A DNA stretch of 62,000 nucleotides, taken from assembly GCA_963575745.1 (NCBI GenBank), contig CAUYUJ010015704.1, positions 599,340 to 661,339 on the forward strand. The letters are read 5' to 3'. The translations under genes and the position numbers were made by a program. This DNA comes from Prorocentrum cordatum (taxonomy: Eukaryota > Sar > Dinophyceae > Prorocentrales > Prorocentraceae). A model generated the notes under the pieces. It was not told the origin of the DNA. It saw only the letters and a program-made list of their open reading frames with translations, and did no database searches. Positions 1 through 11,615 of this stretch are shown here, in pieces. Positions within the stretch are counted from its first letter, which is position 1. The number at the start of each line of letters is the position of its first letter.

Positions 1-133
1 AGGAGTGGGCGGATGAGGATGCATCTGAAGATGCGTATGAGGATGATGATGAGGATGGTGATGCTGATTATGGGGATGAGGATGCTGCGGCTTATTATGA
101 TGATGATGCTGTTGTTGTTTGTGATGATGGCGC

Positions 134-201
<68 letters not shown>

Positions 202-1933
202 CCGATGCTGATGCTCATGCTGACGATGCTAATGATGAAGACGATGCTGATGTTGATGCTTCTGCTGATGATGCTGATGGTTCTGATGCTGATGATGCTG
301 CTGATGCTGATACTGTTGATGATGCTGATGATGCGGGTAAGGACGGACATGTGGAGGATTGGGCGGATGAGGAGGAATCCGTTGCCGAGCAAGATGAAGA
401 TGAATCGGAACATGACCAGGAACAGGAACAAGAGACGGAGCATGCTCAGGAGGAGGAGGACGAGGAGGAGGAAGATGAGGATGCTGAGAAGGAATAGGGG
501 GATGATGAGGATGAAACCGGTGACTACGATGAATATGATGAGGATGAGGAGGAGGCGGATGAGGACGAGAAGGGGGCGAGAAGGAGGAGGATGAGGAGGA
601 TGAGGATGAGCACGAACATGAGGATGCTGATGATGCTGATGCTGCTGCTGCTTCTGAGGATGTTGATGATGCCGATGCTGATGCTGATGACGGTGATGCT
701 GCTGATGCTGATGATGCTGATAACGATGATGTTGATGCCGAGGTGGAGGATCCGGAGGAGGATGAGGCGGATGAGAATGAGGATTAGGAGGAGGTGGCGG
801 GTGAGGAGGGGGAGGACGAGGAGGAGGAGGAGCAGGCGCAGGACAAGGAGGATGACGATGCTGATGATGACGATGATGATGCTGATGATGGTCATGCTGA
901 TGCTGCTGATGCTGATGCTGCTGATGATGACGCTGATGCTGATGATGCGGATGCTGAGGCTGCTGCTGCTGACGATGATGCTGATGGCGATGATGATGCG
1001 GCTGATGATGATGATGCTGACGATGGCAATGAGGAGGATGATCAGGGGGAGGCCGATGAGGAGGATGAGGAGGACGAGGAAGACGCTGATGATGTGGAGG
1101 AGGAGGAGGAGGAGGAGGATGAGCAGGAGGAGCAGAATGAGACCGAGGAGGATGCGGAGGATGCGGATGAGGATGATGATGATGCCGAGGAGCAGAAGGA
1201 GGAAGAGGAGGAGCCAGAGGAGGAGGAGGAGGAGGAGGATGAGGAGGAGCAGGAAGAGGAGGATGATGAGGCGGTTGGAGAGGACGAGGAGCATGCGGAC
1301 GAGGATGATGATGAGGAGGACTGATGAGGATGATGATACGGATGATGACGATGATGCTGCTGATGCTGATGCTGCCGATGATACTGACAATGATGACGTT
1401 GCTGATGCTGATTATGCTGCTGATACTGATGCTGATGGTGATGCTGCTGATGATGCTGCTGATGATGATGCTGCTGATGATGATACGGATGCTGCTGCCG
1501 ATGATGCTGCTGATGTTGATGAGGACGATGCGGATGAGGATGAGAGGGAAGAAGCTGCTGCTGCTGATGATGCTGATGACGAGGAGGGGGATGAGGAGGA
1601 GGATGAGGAGGAGGGGAGGAGGTGGATGAGGAGGAGGAGGATGAGGAGTAGGAGGAGGAGGAGCAGGGGGGGGCAGAAGGCGCAGAAGGGGTAGAAGGAG
1701 GAGGAGGAGGATGAACACGAGACTGATGATGAGGAGGAGGAGGCGGAGGAAAACGAGGGGGAACATGACGAGGAGGAAGCGGAGGAAGAGGAGGAGGAGG
1801 AGGAGCAGGACGAGGAGGAGGAGGAGGAGGAGGAATACAAGGATAATGATGCTGCTACTGCTGATGCTGCTGATGCTGATGCTGATCATGATGCTGATGA
1901 TGCTGCTGATGAGGATGATGATGATGGTGCTGC

Positions 1934-1971
<38 letters not shown>

Positions 1972-2990
1972 CTGATGCTAATGGGGAGGAGCAATACAGA
2001 CATGACGAGCAGGAGGAGCAAGACGAGCGGGAGGAGTAAGCGGAACATGAGCATGAGCAGGAGCATCAGGGGGAGGATGATGATGATGGGGAGGAGGAGG
2101 AGGATGAGCAGGAGGGGAAGCTGAGCAGGGGCAGGAGCATGAGCAGGAGGATGAGGAGGAGGAGACGGGCGAGGAGGAGGTTTGAGGATGAGGAAGGGGG
2201 GGAGGATGAGGAGGAGGAGTAGGAGGAGGAGGAGGAGGAGGGGGAGAAGGAGGAGGAGGACGCGGATGATGAGGATACCACGGCGACGACGACGATGATG
2301 AGGACGATGACGTTGATGATGCTGATGATGATGTTGATGATGATGCTGGTGCTGATGATGTTGCTGATTCTGATGATGACGATTGTGATGATACGGCTGA
2401 TAATGATGAAGCTGACGATACTGCTGCTGATTATGCTGATGATGCTGATGAGGCTGACTGTGCTGTTGCGGATGATGTTGCAGATGCTGCGGTTGCTGCT
2501 GATGAGGATGTTGATGATGCTGATGATGATGCTGATTATGATGTTGACGATCCCGTTGATGCTGATTATGCTGCTGATGCTGATGATGTTGATGATGCTG
2601 ATGCTGATGCGGCTGAAGGTGATGACGATGGTGATGCTGCTGCTGCTGATGAAGATGCGGCGGATGATGATGATGATGCTGATGCTGATGCTGATGACGA
2701 TGCTGAGGTTGATGATGTTGCCGATGCACATGAGGGGGAACGTACTGATGCGGGGGGGCTGCTGTCGAGATGATGATCCTGATGCCCATGCTGATGACGA
2801 GGATGGTGATGCTGCTGATGGTGATGCTGCTGTTGATGCTGACGATGCTGGTGCCGGTGATGATGTTTATGCTGATGTTGATGATGCTAATCACGATGAC
2901 GATGCTGCTACCGATGATGCGGATGATAGGATGATGATGATGGTGATGATGATGATGATGCTGATGATGATGATGATGATGATGCTGATA

Positions 2991-3074
<84 letters not shown>

Positions 3075-4274
3075 GTGATGATGCTGCTTATTATGATGAT
3101 GCTGATGGTGATGATGAGGACAATCAGGATCAGGATCAGGATCAGGCGACAGAGGAAGATGAGGAGGATGAAGAGGAGGAGGAGGAGGAGCATGCGCATG
3201 AGTAGGAGGAGGAGGATGAGGAGGAGAGGGATAAGGATGAGGACGAGGATGAGGAGGAGGCGGAGGAGGAGGATGCGGTGGAGGAGGAGGAGGACAAGGA
3301 GTTGGCGGATACAGAGGATGAGGAGGAGGACGAGGATGAGGAGGAGGAGGAAGTGGCTGAGGAGCAGGAAGCGGAGGAGGAGGCGGAGGAGGAGGAGGAG
3401 ACGGGGAGGAGGAGGAGGAGGGAAGGATGAGGAGGAAGAGAAGGGGGAGGGTGAGGAGGATGAGGAGGCGGAGGAGGAGCATGAGGAAGACGAGGAGGAG
3501 GAGTAGCAGCATAATGAGAATGAGGAGGATGAGGAACAGGAGGAGGAGAAGGATCATGAGGAGAAGGAGGATGAGCAATAGAAGGAGACGGAGCAGGATG
3601 AGGAGGAGGAAGAGAAGGAGGAGGAAGATGAAGCTGAGGAGCATAATGAGGAGGATGATGAGGACTACGAGGAGGATGCGGATGAGCATGATGATGAGTT
3701 TGAGGGTGAGGATGGCGATGCTGCTGTTGATGACGATGCTGATGCTGATGATGCTGAATATGCTGATGGATATGATGATAACGGGGACGATGCGGACGAT
3801 GATGATGATGACAACGCTGATGACGATGCTGATGATCATGATGTTGATGCTGATGATGCTGATGATGAGGACGACGCTGCTGCTGCTGATGATGATGCTG
3901 GGGCTGATGAGGCTGATGATGACGACGATGCTGATAATGACAAGCAGACGCGGATGAACCTGACTATGGGGATGATGATGATGATGGTGATGATGATGAT
4001 GATGATGACGATGATGCTGTCACGGCTGCTGATGATGCTGATAATAGAATTGCTAGTATTGATGATGCTGATGCTGCTGATGACGATTATCATGAGGGAG
4101 AGGATGAGGAGGAGGAGGAGGAACAGCAGGAGGAGGAAGAGAAGGAGGAGAAGCAGGAGGAATCTGAACATGAACAGCAGTAGGAACAGGAGCAGGAGCA
4201 GGAGCAGGAGAAGGAGAAGAAGGATAAGGAGACTGAGGGGGAGGATGAGGAAGAGGACGAGGCGGAGGAGCAAG

Positions 4275-4346
<72 letters not shown>

Positions 4347-4356
4347 CTGATGATGC

Positions 4357-4421
<65 letters not shown>

Positions 4422-4451
4422 CTGATGATGATGATGATGATGATGATGATG

Positions 4452-4528
<77 letters not shown>

Positions 4529-4845
4529 CGGAGGAGGAATCCGAAGAATACGAGGAACATGAGAGGGAAGAGGAAGAGGAGGAAGAGGAGGAGGAGGAGA
4601 AAGTGGAGGAGGATGAGGAGGCAGAGGAGGGAGAAGAAGGAGGATGATGGAGGAGGATGAGCAAGAGGAGCAGGAGCAGGCGGAGCAGGAGCAGGAGGAG
4701 GATAATGAGGAGGCGAAGGGGGAGGGGGAGGATGAGCACGAACATGATGATGATGATGCTGATGATGTGGATGACGATACTGATGCTGATGATGGTATCG
4801 ATGATGACAATGCTGATGCTGATGACGATGCTGATGATGATGACG

Positions 4846-4911
<66 letters not shown>

Positions 4912-4989
4912 TTGCTGATGAAGATGATGATGCTGATAATGATGATGCCGATTATAATGCTGATGCTGATGGTGATGAGGCTGCTGATT

Positions 4990-5020
<31 letters not shown>

Positions 5021-5103
5021 GGATGAGGATGAGGATGAGGATGAGGATGCGGAGGAGGAGGAGGAGGAGGAGGAGGAGGAGGAGGAGGAGGAGGAGGCGG
5101 CGC
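1..5103 (+). repeat. 5-kb compound trinucleotide block (GAT/GAG/GCT)
   Basis: The plus strand is almost entirely G-A-N and G-C-T triplets: (GATGCT)n-like stretches alternate with (GAG)n-like stretches and pure (ATG)n runs. The frame reading GAT/GAG/GCT stays open for long distances and gives Asp/Glu/Ala homopolymers, for example 794-1324 and 4644-5240. Other frames give poly-Met, poly-Ser, poly-Ile or poly-His. Every long open frame is a direct consequence of the triplet composition. I see no non-repetitive domain, so I do not call a gene. The block ends abruptly at about 5103. Confidence 0.95.
4273..4527 (+). repeat. Longest near-pure (ATG)n tract
   Basis: About 255 bp of ATG/GAT units with only a few GCT interruptions and one phase slip near 4451. 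Shorter pure tracts lie at about 134-200 and 2985-3073. Such low interruption suggests recent slippage expansion compared with the degenerate surroundings. Confidence 0.93.
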
Positions 5104-5168
5104 AGGAGGACCCCAGGCCGAGTGAAAGTCTGCCGTCTTTGAAAACATATTCAGGTTTTTATATTCGA

Positions 5169-6690
5169 AACCAGGTTTCGGCTGAGACATCCTTCAAACT
5201 TTGCTTTTCTCTATTGCTTTCTGCCCCATGTTTGAAGTGAAATCTTCATTTTTGTACAGACCACCTCAAAAACAAAGGTTTCGCTTGAGACATCTGGTAA
5301 CAAAGTGATGGTGGAAAGCTGGTTTTCTGAGGATGTCTCAAGCGAAACTTTGATTATTGGAGAATCCTTTGGATTTTCATTTCTGGGGGAATCCGACGGC
5401 CCGAGAAAGTCCGGCGAACAAAAAAAACAAATCCGGTGGATTATCAAAAAAAACAAGGTTTCGCTTGGGACACCCTCCAAACTTTCACTTTCCCCCTATT
5501 GTTTTTTGCCCGATGTCTCAAGCGAAACATTGATTTTCAGTAAGGTTAAATCTAAAAACAAAGGTTTCGCTTGAGACATTAGGCAACAAGTGATGGTGGA
5601 AAGCTGGTTTTCTGAGGATGTCTCAAGCGAAACTTTGATTATTGGAGAATCCTTTGGATTGTCACTTTCTGAGGGAATCCGACGGCCCGAGAAAGTCCGG
5701 CGAAAAAACAATAAATAAAAATCCGGTGGATTTTCAAAAAACCAAGGTTTCGCTTGAGACACCCTCCAAACTTTCACTTTTTCCCCATTGGTTCTTGCCC
5801 GATATGTCTCAAGCGAAACCTTGATTTTCAGTAAGGTTAAATCTAAAAAGAAAGTTTTCGCTTGAGACATCAGGCAAAAAGTGATGGTGGAAAGCTGGTT
5901 TTCTGAGGATGTCTCAAGCGAAACTTTGATTATTGGAGAATCCGTTGGATTTTCATTTTCTGAAGGAATCCGACGGCCCGATAAAGTCCGGCAAAAAAAA
6001 AAAAAATCCAGTGGATGTTCAAAAAACACCTAGGTTTCGCTTGAGATATCCTCCAAACTTTCACTTTTCCCCTATTGGTTTTTGCCCAATGTCTCATGCG
6101 AAACCTTGATTTGATTTTCAATATAGTTAAATCTAAAAATCAAGGTTTCGCCTGAGACATCGGGCAAAACACAATAGGGGAGAAGTGAAAGTTTGGAGGG
6201 TGTCTCAAGCGAAACCTTGTTTTTTTTGAAAATCCACCGGATTTTTTTTTTTTTCGCCAGACTTTCTCGGGCCGTCGGATTCCCCCAGAAATTAAAAACC
6301 AAAGGATTCTCGAATAATCAAGGTTTCGCTTGAGACATCCTCAGAAAAGTAGACTTCCACCATCACTTTTTGACAGAAGTCCCAGGCGAAACCTTGATTT
6401 TTAGGTTTACCCTTGTGGGAAATCAAGGTTTCGCTTGAGACATCGGGCAACAACCAATAGAGGAAAAGTGAAAGTTTGGAGGGTGTCCCAAGCGAAACCC
6501 TGATTTTTATAATATCCAGTGGATTTTTTTTGTTTGTCCGCCGGACTTTCTCGGGCCGTCGGATTCCCCAAGAAATGGCAATCCAAAGGATTCTCCAATA
6601 ATCAAGGTTTCGCTTGAGATATCCTTAGGAAGCAGCCTTCCACCATTACTTTATGACAGATGTCTCAGGCGAAACCTTGCCTTTAGCTTT
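5169..6690. repeat. Palindromic array of alternating GTTTCGCTTGAGAC motifs
   Basis: The motif AAGGTTTCGCTTGAGACAT and its reverse complement alternate strictly, 11 copies each way. Plus copies lie near 5173, 5276, 5457, 5562, 5746, 5853, 6033, 6143, 6324, 6425 and 6606. Minus copies lie near 5228, 5335, 5515, 5620, 5804, 5910, 6090, 6200, 6381, 6487 and 6660. Four spacers (A about 45 bp, B about 110 bp, C about 45 bp, D about 35 bp) run C-D-A-B-C-D-A-B-C-D-A-B-C on the left. After a central D near 6104-6142 they run reversed as C'-B'-A'-D'-C'-B'-A'. The period is about 286-291 bp. The block is less GC-rich than its surroundings. No ORF spans it convincingly. Confidence 0.9.
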
Positions 6691-7129
6691 TATCAACTTG
6701 TATGTGTCTGGTAGTTTGAATTGACTTCTTTGATTTCTTTGGAATCTGTATTAAAAGCTGAGAATTGTGGTTATCAAAAAAACGATGAAACCGTCCAGGC
6801 CTTTATACAGGCTCCAGTCGGAGGAGGAGGAGGAGGGGGGGGAGGAGGAGGGGGCGAAGAGAAGCCCTTCGGCGAGGGCGGAAGGAAGGGGAAGGTTGTG
6901 AGCAGGGTGGAGGAGAAGGTGGAGGTAGTAGGGAGGGAGTAGTCGGGAGCCGGAAAGCGAATGTGAAGGAGGAGGCGGAGGTGGAGGTCCAGGGATTCGT
7001 TGTCGGTGCCGCTGCGGACGTTGTCCATTTGGGACGAAAGGCGCTTTCACAGCAGCGGCTAATGTCAGCTTGGACGACATTTGCTGTGAGGCATCGTCCC
7101 CATGTGTTCCGTCACCATTTCGGGCGTGC
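6691..7129. other. Non-genic sequence with purine-rich GGA/GGGG tract
   Basis: An AT-richer 120-bp stretch is followed by GGA/GGGG-rich sequence near 6818-6950 and then unremarkable GC-rich sequence. The open frames here are short and either glycine-rich or proline-rich because of the tract. No gene is recognised. Confidence 0.6.
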
Positions 7130-7890
7130 CACGGGGAGGAGGAGGAGGCAAAGGAGGAGGAGGAGGAGGAGGAGGAGGAGGAGAAGGAAGAGGTGGAGGA
7201 GAATGAGGAGGACCAGTGCAAGCCCAAGACTCATCAGCGATGTTGGAAAAAGCACTCCCTCCAAGCTCCCATTTCATATGCCCCTACGAGGGCTCATTTC
7301 CACGGATGAAACATAGATAGCCGTTTGAAGATCCTTAGGCGATCCAGAACACTACGTTCGGGATCCCAACGCCACGAGTTAGCGTGTTTTTGTTGCGTCT
7401 TGACGAATCTGGACTCTGCTAGAGCGCCATTCCTGGGACTTTAACACCGCAGATCCAATGACTGTTGCGCCTTGGCAATCCAGAGTCGTTCCAAGACAGC
7501 ACTTCTGGCACGTTAACCGTGGGATTTCGTCAAACTTCTGCACTGTTTAAATCGAATGTGCACGGCACTAAGGCGAGACCAGCATGTTGAAATGAAGCCG
7601 CCCTCACTCCGTGAAGCTCTTGCGAATGTCCAAAACAATGAGCGCGGCGCTATGGCGGCAACCACATTTTGAAAACAGCCCGCCTTCAATCCGTGAAACT
7701 CAAGACGAATGTGCGCGGCGCCGACGCGAGAGCCACATTTTGAAAACCACCCGCCCTTTACCATTTTTGAAGCTTCGGGATCATAAATGGTAAGGCAGTC
7801 TCAGGCGAACGGCCCTGGCCGCCCTTCCGGCTGGCCTCGGGGTGCGACAGGGAGGAGTTATTTACGAGGCAAAGGAATGGAGGACGGTTC
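7130..7890 (+). repeat. Composite dispersed element, copy 1
   Basis: Order of parts: a (GGA)n head at 7137-7211; a body of about 330 bp that begins with ACCAGTGCAAGCCCAAGACT; a ~73-bp internal tandem; about three degenerate ~83-bp units containing GCTAAGGCGAGAGCCACA-like sequence (7540-7760); and a terminus containing GGCCTCGGGGTGCGACAGGG. The same order is found at three other places in this window, always in this orientation. No coding capacity is evident on the plus strand; a short minus-strand frame is discussed under findings. Confidence 0.85.
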
Positions 7891-8130
7891 CAGGGAGGCG
7901 TATTACGGTTGAGATGGTTTTAAGAGACGAGGGTGCTTCCATGATTAATGCGCTGGCTCGGTGCCCCTGATCCCGCGGAACATGTGAGTTTCAATGTTCT
8001 CTTCTGCCACGTACTGAGGAAGGCACACCCGTGCCTTCTCAGGCCGAGCAGGCTCCCAAGTCTTCCAGGCTGTGCGGGTGGCCCCCATCGTGTCCCGCGG
8101 CGACGCGGCGAGCTTGAAGGACATGGCGAC
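7891..8130. other. Unassigned GC-rich sequence
   Basis: No domain, repeat or RNA is recognised here. It lies between composite copy 1 and a foldback repeat. Confidence 0.5.
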
Positions 8131-8370
8131 GGCCGCAGCTTATGGTTGGGAACTTTGGGATAGCGTGTCGCTCCGCCGGTTCTGGCCCACCACGCTTCGG
8201 CGCGACATTGTATCAACTTCACGGTCCACAGGCGTCCACGTCCCGAGTTTTCCCTAGTTTCCCGCCCGCGGAGCGGAGCGACACGCGATCCAATCGCAAG
8301 GCGTAGCGTGTCGCTGGGGCCGACGCCGCGACACGCTAAACCAAAGTTCCCAACCATAGGCCGCAGTTGC
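8131..8370. repeat. Foldback repeat with ~40-bp arms
   Basis: The left arm (8131-8170) and right arm (8328-8370) are inverted copies. Both contain TATGGTTGGGAACTTTGG followed by a shared TAGCGTGTCGC. About 32 of 38 aligned arm bases match by eye. A second, smaller inverted pair of GCGTGTCG sits just inside the right arm. The size and arms resemble a MITE or foldback element, but only one copy was found. Confidence 0.75.
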
Positions 8371-9044
8371 GCAAAAGAGGGCCCAAAGGATACCCCGCTT
8401 CACACCGAAGCACCCGCATGCGCTGTCCTTCTGTTGGCGGAACGCATGAGGTGTCAAGCAGTGGTGAGGTATCCTGGCTTGCCTGTAGGCCCACCACAGA
8501 CCGTTGTACAAACCTTTTGTAGTTTGCACGACATGTGATTGGAACATGTCCGGCTGAGGCTGCCTTGTTCTAACACATCGGCTTTATGTTTTAAAATCAG
8601 GGGCTTTGTGTTTCGAACACCTTGAGGCTTTAAGAATACTTCGTGGTAGGCCAATATGAATGCCGTGACGGTCGGTCCTTGCTCGAAGGCGTGGTGGGGG
8701 TGGGGCGTGAGGGGGGACCTTCTAAGAAGGAGGGGGGGCTTCTAGATGGCGAATGTCAATTTTCGAAGCGCCTGGATACTTCTAGGAAGCTTCCAAGAAG
8801 CCATCCGCCGTCTTAAAGCCCCCCCGCCTTCTCAGAAGACCGCCTCCCTCGCACAACCTTGCGCGCTCCGCCAATGTTCCTCCTCCAGTCTGTCACGCAG
8901 TTTTCTAGTATCGAAGACGCCTACGGCGAATCACCGTCGCCCCCTGCCTTCTAGAATTGCCCATGTGGCCGAACGTTGTAGCAAGAGCTCTGTCAAGCTA
9001 TCTGACCATGTGTTCCCGCAACCGTTGTGGGCCAAGAGGGGTAA
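8371..9044. other. Non-genic spacer with TTCTNAGAA palindromes
   Basis: No gene is recognised. Short palindromes such as CCTTCTAAGAAGG (near 8720) and CTTCTCAGAAG (near 8837) occur here and recur elsewhere in the window. Confidence 0.5.
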
Positions 9045-9995
9045 CACGAACTGAAAATCCGATCCTTCCACCCCGAGAGGCACCAGAGGCCCCGAGAAGC
9101 CCCAACAGGTCCCAAGAGGCCCCAAGAAGCTTCCCAGGGGGCTGAAGAAGTCCCAAGAGGCCTCCCACGAAGGCCGCAAGGGGCAACAATGATTGTCTTG
9201 CCACAGGTTTTTCACTAACCCTCGAGGTTTCAGCCTTTCGGCATCCCGACGCTCCAAGACGTCCCAATAGGCCTCCAAGCCCGCTCCACGATAGCCCAAG
9301 AGGCCTCCAATGGGGCCCAAGACGGCCCACGGGGGCCCCAAGGCGGTGCCTGAGGCGCCCAAGACGGCCCGAGAGGGCACCAAGACGGCCCCTGTAGGGG
9401 CCCAAGAGGGTCAAGACGAACCGAACATTTCGAGCCTTCCACCCCGAGAGGCTCTCAGGAGGCCCCAAGAGGACCCCAACAGGTCCCAAGAGGCCCTCAG
9501 GAAGCTCCCCAGAGGCCCGTAGAGGTTCCAAGAGGCCTCCCAAGAAGGCCCGAAGAGGCACAACTCATTGTTTTCCCCATCGTTTTTTCACACGGAGTTT
9601 AGAGTTTTCAGCCTTTCGGCATCCCGACGCTCCAAGGCGGCCCAAGAGGCCCCCAAGACCGCTCCAAGATAGCCCAAGAGGCCTCAAAGAGGGCCCCAAG
9701 ACGGCCCACGAGGGCCCCAACACGGTGCCTGAGGCGCCCAAGGCGGACAACGAGGGCCCCAATTCAGTGCTTGAGGCGCCCAAGACGGCCCGAGAGGGAC
9801 CCAAGACGGCCCGACGAGAGGCCGAAAAAGGGGAACGCGAGCCCAACAGCAGAGCTTTCCGCCCTGAGAGGCCCACAGGAGGCCCCAAGAGTCCCCAAGT
9901 GGTCCGACGAGGCCCCTCAAGAGCTTTCCAAGAGGCCCCCAACGGCCCCCAGGAGACGTACAAGGGGCCCCAAGATAGCCCAACAGTGCCCTCGA
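9045..9995 (-). repeat. CTTGGGGCC-type minisatellite with ~378-bp higher-order unit
   Basis: The plus strand is a degenerate array of GGCCCCAAGA-like decamers. A higher-order unit of about 378 bp is visible: CAGCCTTTCGGCATCCCGAC occurs at 9231 and again at 9609 with matching flanks, giving about 2.5 units. Long minus-strand frames rich in Gly-Pro-Ser-Trp-Leu follow from the repeat and occur in several frames, so they are not called as genes. Related decamer-rich sequence fades out by about 10300. Confidence 0.85.
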
Positions 9996-10411
9996 TGCAT
10001 CAAAATTGTTTCTAGGGGGCCCCCGGGAGGCTTCCGGATTGCTTCAATGTGGCCCCAGGCGGCCTGCACCACGCAGCCAACACGGCCAAAATTGCTTCAG
10101 ATTGCAGAACATCCCCTTCCAACTGCCCAGGGAACCCCGACGATGCCCCCAAGGGACCCCAAGATGCCCCACGACGCTGCCCCATGGAGCATCCAACAGG
10201 TGCCTCCAACATCCAATTGAGGAAGCACGGAGATCCCTCCAAAAGCCCTTTAGATGCCCCCACGAAGACCGAAGAGATCCCCAAGAGGCCCCTATGAGGC
10301 ACGGCTATGTCACACGCCTGTGCTTGATAGCGCTGTGCCAGATCTTCCAGCGCCCCTCCGGCCTGGGCCAGAACCTGAGCGAGCGCGAAACGCGCGCGAT
10401 AGTCCTAGAGT

Positions 10412-10416
10412 GTGTA

Positions 10417-10450
<34 letters not shown>

Positions 10451-10451
10451 C
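10412..10451 (+). repeat. (TC)n(TA)n microsatellite
   Basis: A pure TC run passes directly into a pure TA run. Confidence 0.95.
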
Positions 10452-10685
10452 AGATCCAGGCATTAGTACACATATCTATACATGTACGTAAGCATGCTCT
10501 ACGGGTGCGGCTGTGGAGTAGAATGGCCCCTCCGCGCCGCGAGGCCGCGAGCCTTCAGGGGGGGGGGACGCCCCTCCCCTGTCGCCCGCCCCCCCCCCCC
10601 GAGGCGCCGCCTCCCGGCGCCGTGCCCACGCCAGGCGCGCGCGCACGCACCCCTGCCGCCGCGATCTTCCTCGCCGCCGCGAATC

Positions 10686-10802
10686 GCTTGGCATCGCTCG
10701 GACGTGTGCTTTCTTTCTCGGGGAGGACCATCGAGGAGAATCCTGGATCATCGAGCAGAACCGAAACATGCGCAGGGAATGGACGTCCGAGCGACGGCAA
10801 GC
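10686..10802. mobile_element. MITE-like foldback family A, copy 1
   Basis: This 117-bp element has ends that are inverted copies: GCTTGGCATCGCTCGGACGT at the left and the complement of GCTTGCCGTCGCTCGGACGT at the right. A second copy with the same ends and related interior is at 19235-19366. It has no coding capacity. Target-site duplications could not be established by eye. Confidence 0.65.
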
Positions 10803-10923
10803 TCGGGGTTCATTGTGGATCTTTCTTTCGGGTCGGCGGCCGCGAGGAGTCGAGCAGCGTGCGAGAGCGACGGCGGGATGCAACCGAAGCGGGTTGGGAG
10901 CCGGGGGAGGGCCCAGGCTCATC

Positions 10924-11085
10924 GAGGAGCAAGAAGCGGCATAAACATGAAGTGTCGACAGTTCTCGCGGATTTCTCGCATCGGCGTGGGGCCCCCTTGG
11001 CGGCGCCTCCAGCGCCGCCCCTGGCGCGCTCCGTGCGCCAGTGGGGACGGTCGAAAGTTCATGTTTGTGCAGCTGGTTGTTCCTC
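10924..11085. mobile_element. Foldback family B, copy 1
   Basis: It begins with GAGGAGCAAGAAGC and ends with an inverted counterpart (…GCTGGTTGTTCCTC). The arms are about 70 bp and the centre is GC-rich, containing GGCGCCTCCAGCGCCGCC. Related copies are at 12996-13158 and 20164-20372. Confidence 0.65.
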
Positions 11086-11488
11086 AAGATCAGTTCGGTC
11101 CGACCGATCGGGTTCAGTGCTGGTTTCTGGCCAGCCGGATGCGATCCGATGCCGATTCCGACGGCCCGATGCGTTCTGGGTGGCTGCATGGCGCTATCGT
11201 GCGCCCCGGCGCTGCCAGTTCGGATCGCTTCTGATTGCGTGCCGAGCCGGCCCGATGCGGCGCTCACTCCGATTCGACCCGGTTTCCCGATTTGATGCTG
11301 ACCGCTCGTGCTGTTGCGCGCGGACGGTGGGCCGCCCCTGGCAACAACGCCTCAACGCAGCACGGCGCCGCCAGCGCAGCGTCGCCAGTAGTCCAGGCGG
11401 CGATGCGTGAGACTCTCGAACCAGCGGCGCGCGTTCTCGGCCCCGAGCCGATCCAGAGGGGAGAAGACATACGCAGACGCAAAGAATC
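11086..11488. other. Unassigned GC-rich sequence
   Basis: Open frames exist on both strands but none shows a recognisable domain. High GC alone makes stops rare here. Confidence 0.4.
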
Positions 11489-11615
11489 GTCGATTCCCAG
11501 GATGATATGGAAGATATGGGACGTGGAGGGGAAGACGAATATCCAGAAAGTATGGAATACATGGGGAGTCCTTGGATTTCTGTATATCGTTTTTTTTGTC
11601 TGTCCCTTGACCCCC
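11489..11615 (+). repeat. Dispersed repeat family C, copy 1
   Basis: About 125 bp beginning CGATTCCCAGGATGATATGG and ending near TGTCCCTTGACCCC. It aligns throughout with 16740-16864 and 59640-59761, all in the same orientation. No coding potential and no terminal inverted repeats are seen. Confidence 0.75.

Noticed and set aside
1-5240. Long acidic (Asp/Glu/Ala), poly-Met, poly-Ser and poly-His frames as genes
   Set aside because: All follow directly from the trinucleotide composition, occur in several frames and both strands, and contain no non-repetitive domain.
5169-6690. CRISPR array
   Set aside because: The motif alternates orientation, spacers are themselves repeated and palindromic, and the DNA is eukaryotic.
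8766-8800. Heat-shock-element-like TTC..GAA array
   Set aside because: The spacing of the TTC and GAA blocks is three bases rather than the required two in part of the array, and no gene lies nearby.
8931-10302. Long minus-strand Gly/Pro/Ser/Trp/Leu frames as repeat proteins
   Set aside because: They come from the CTTGGGGCC-type repeat and are open in more than one frame at once.
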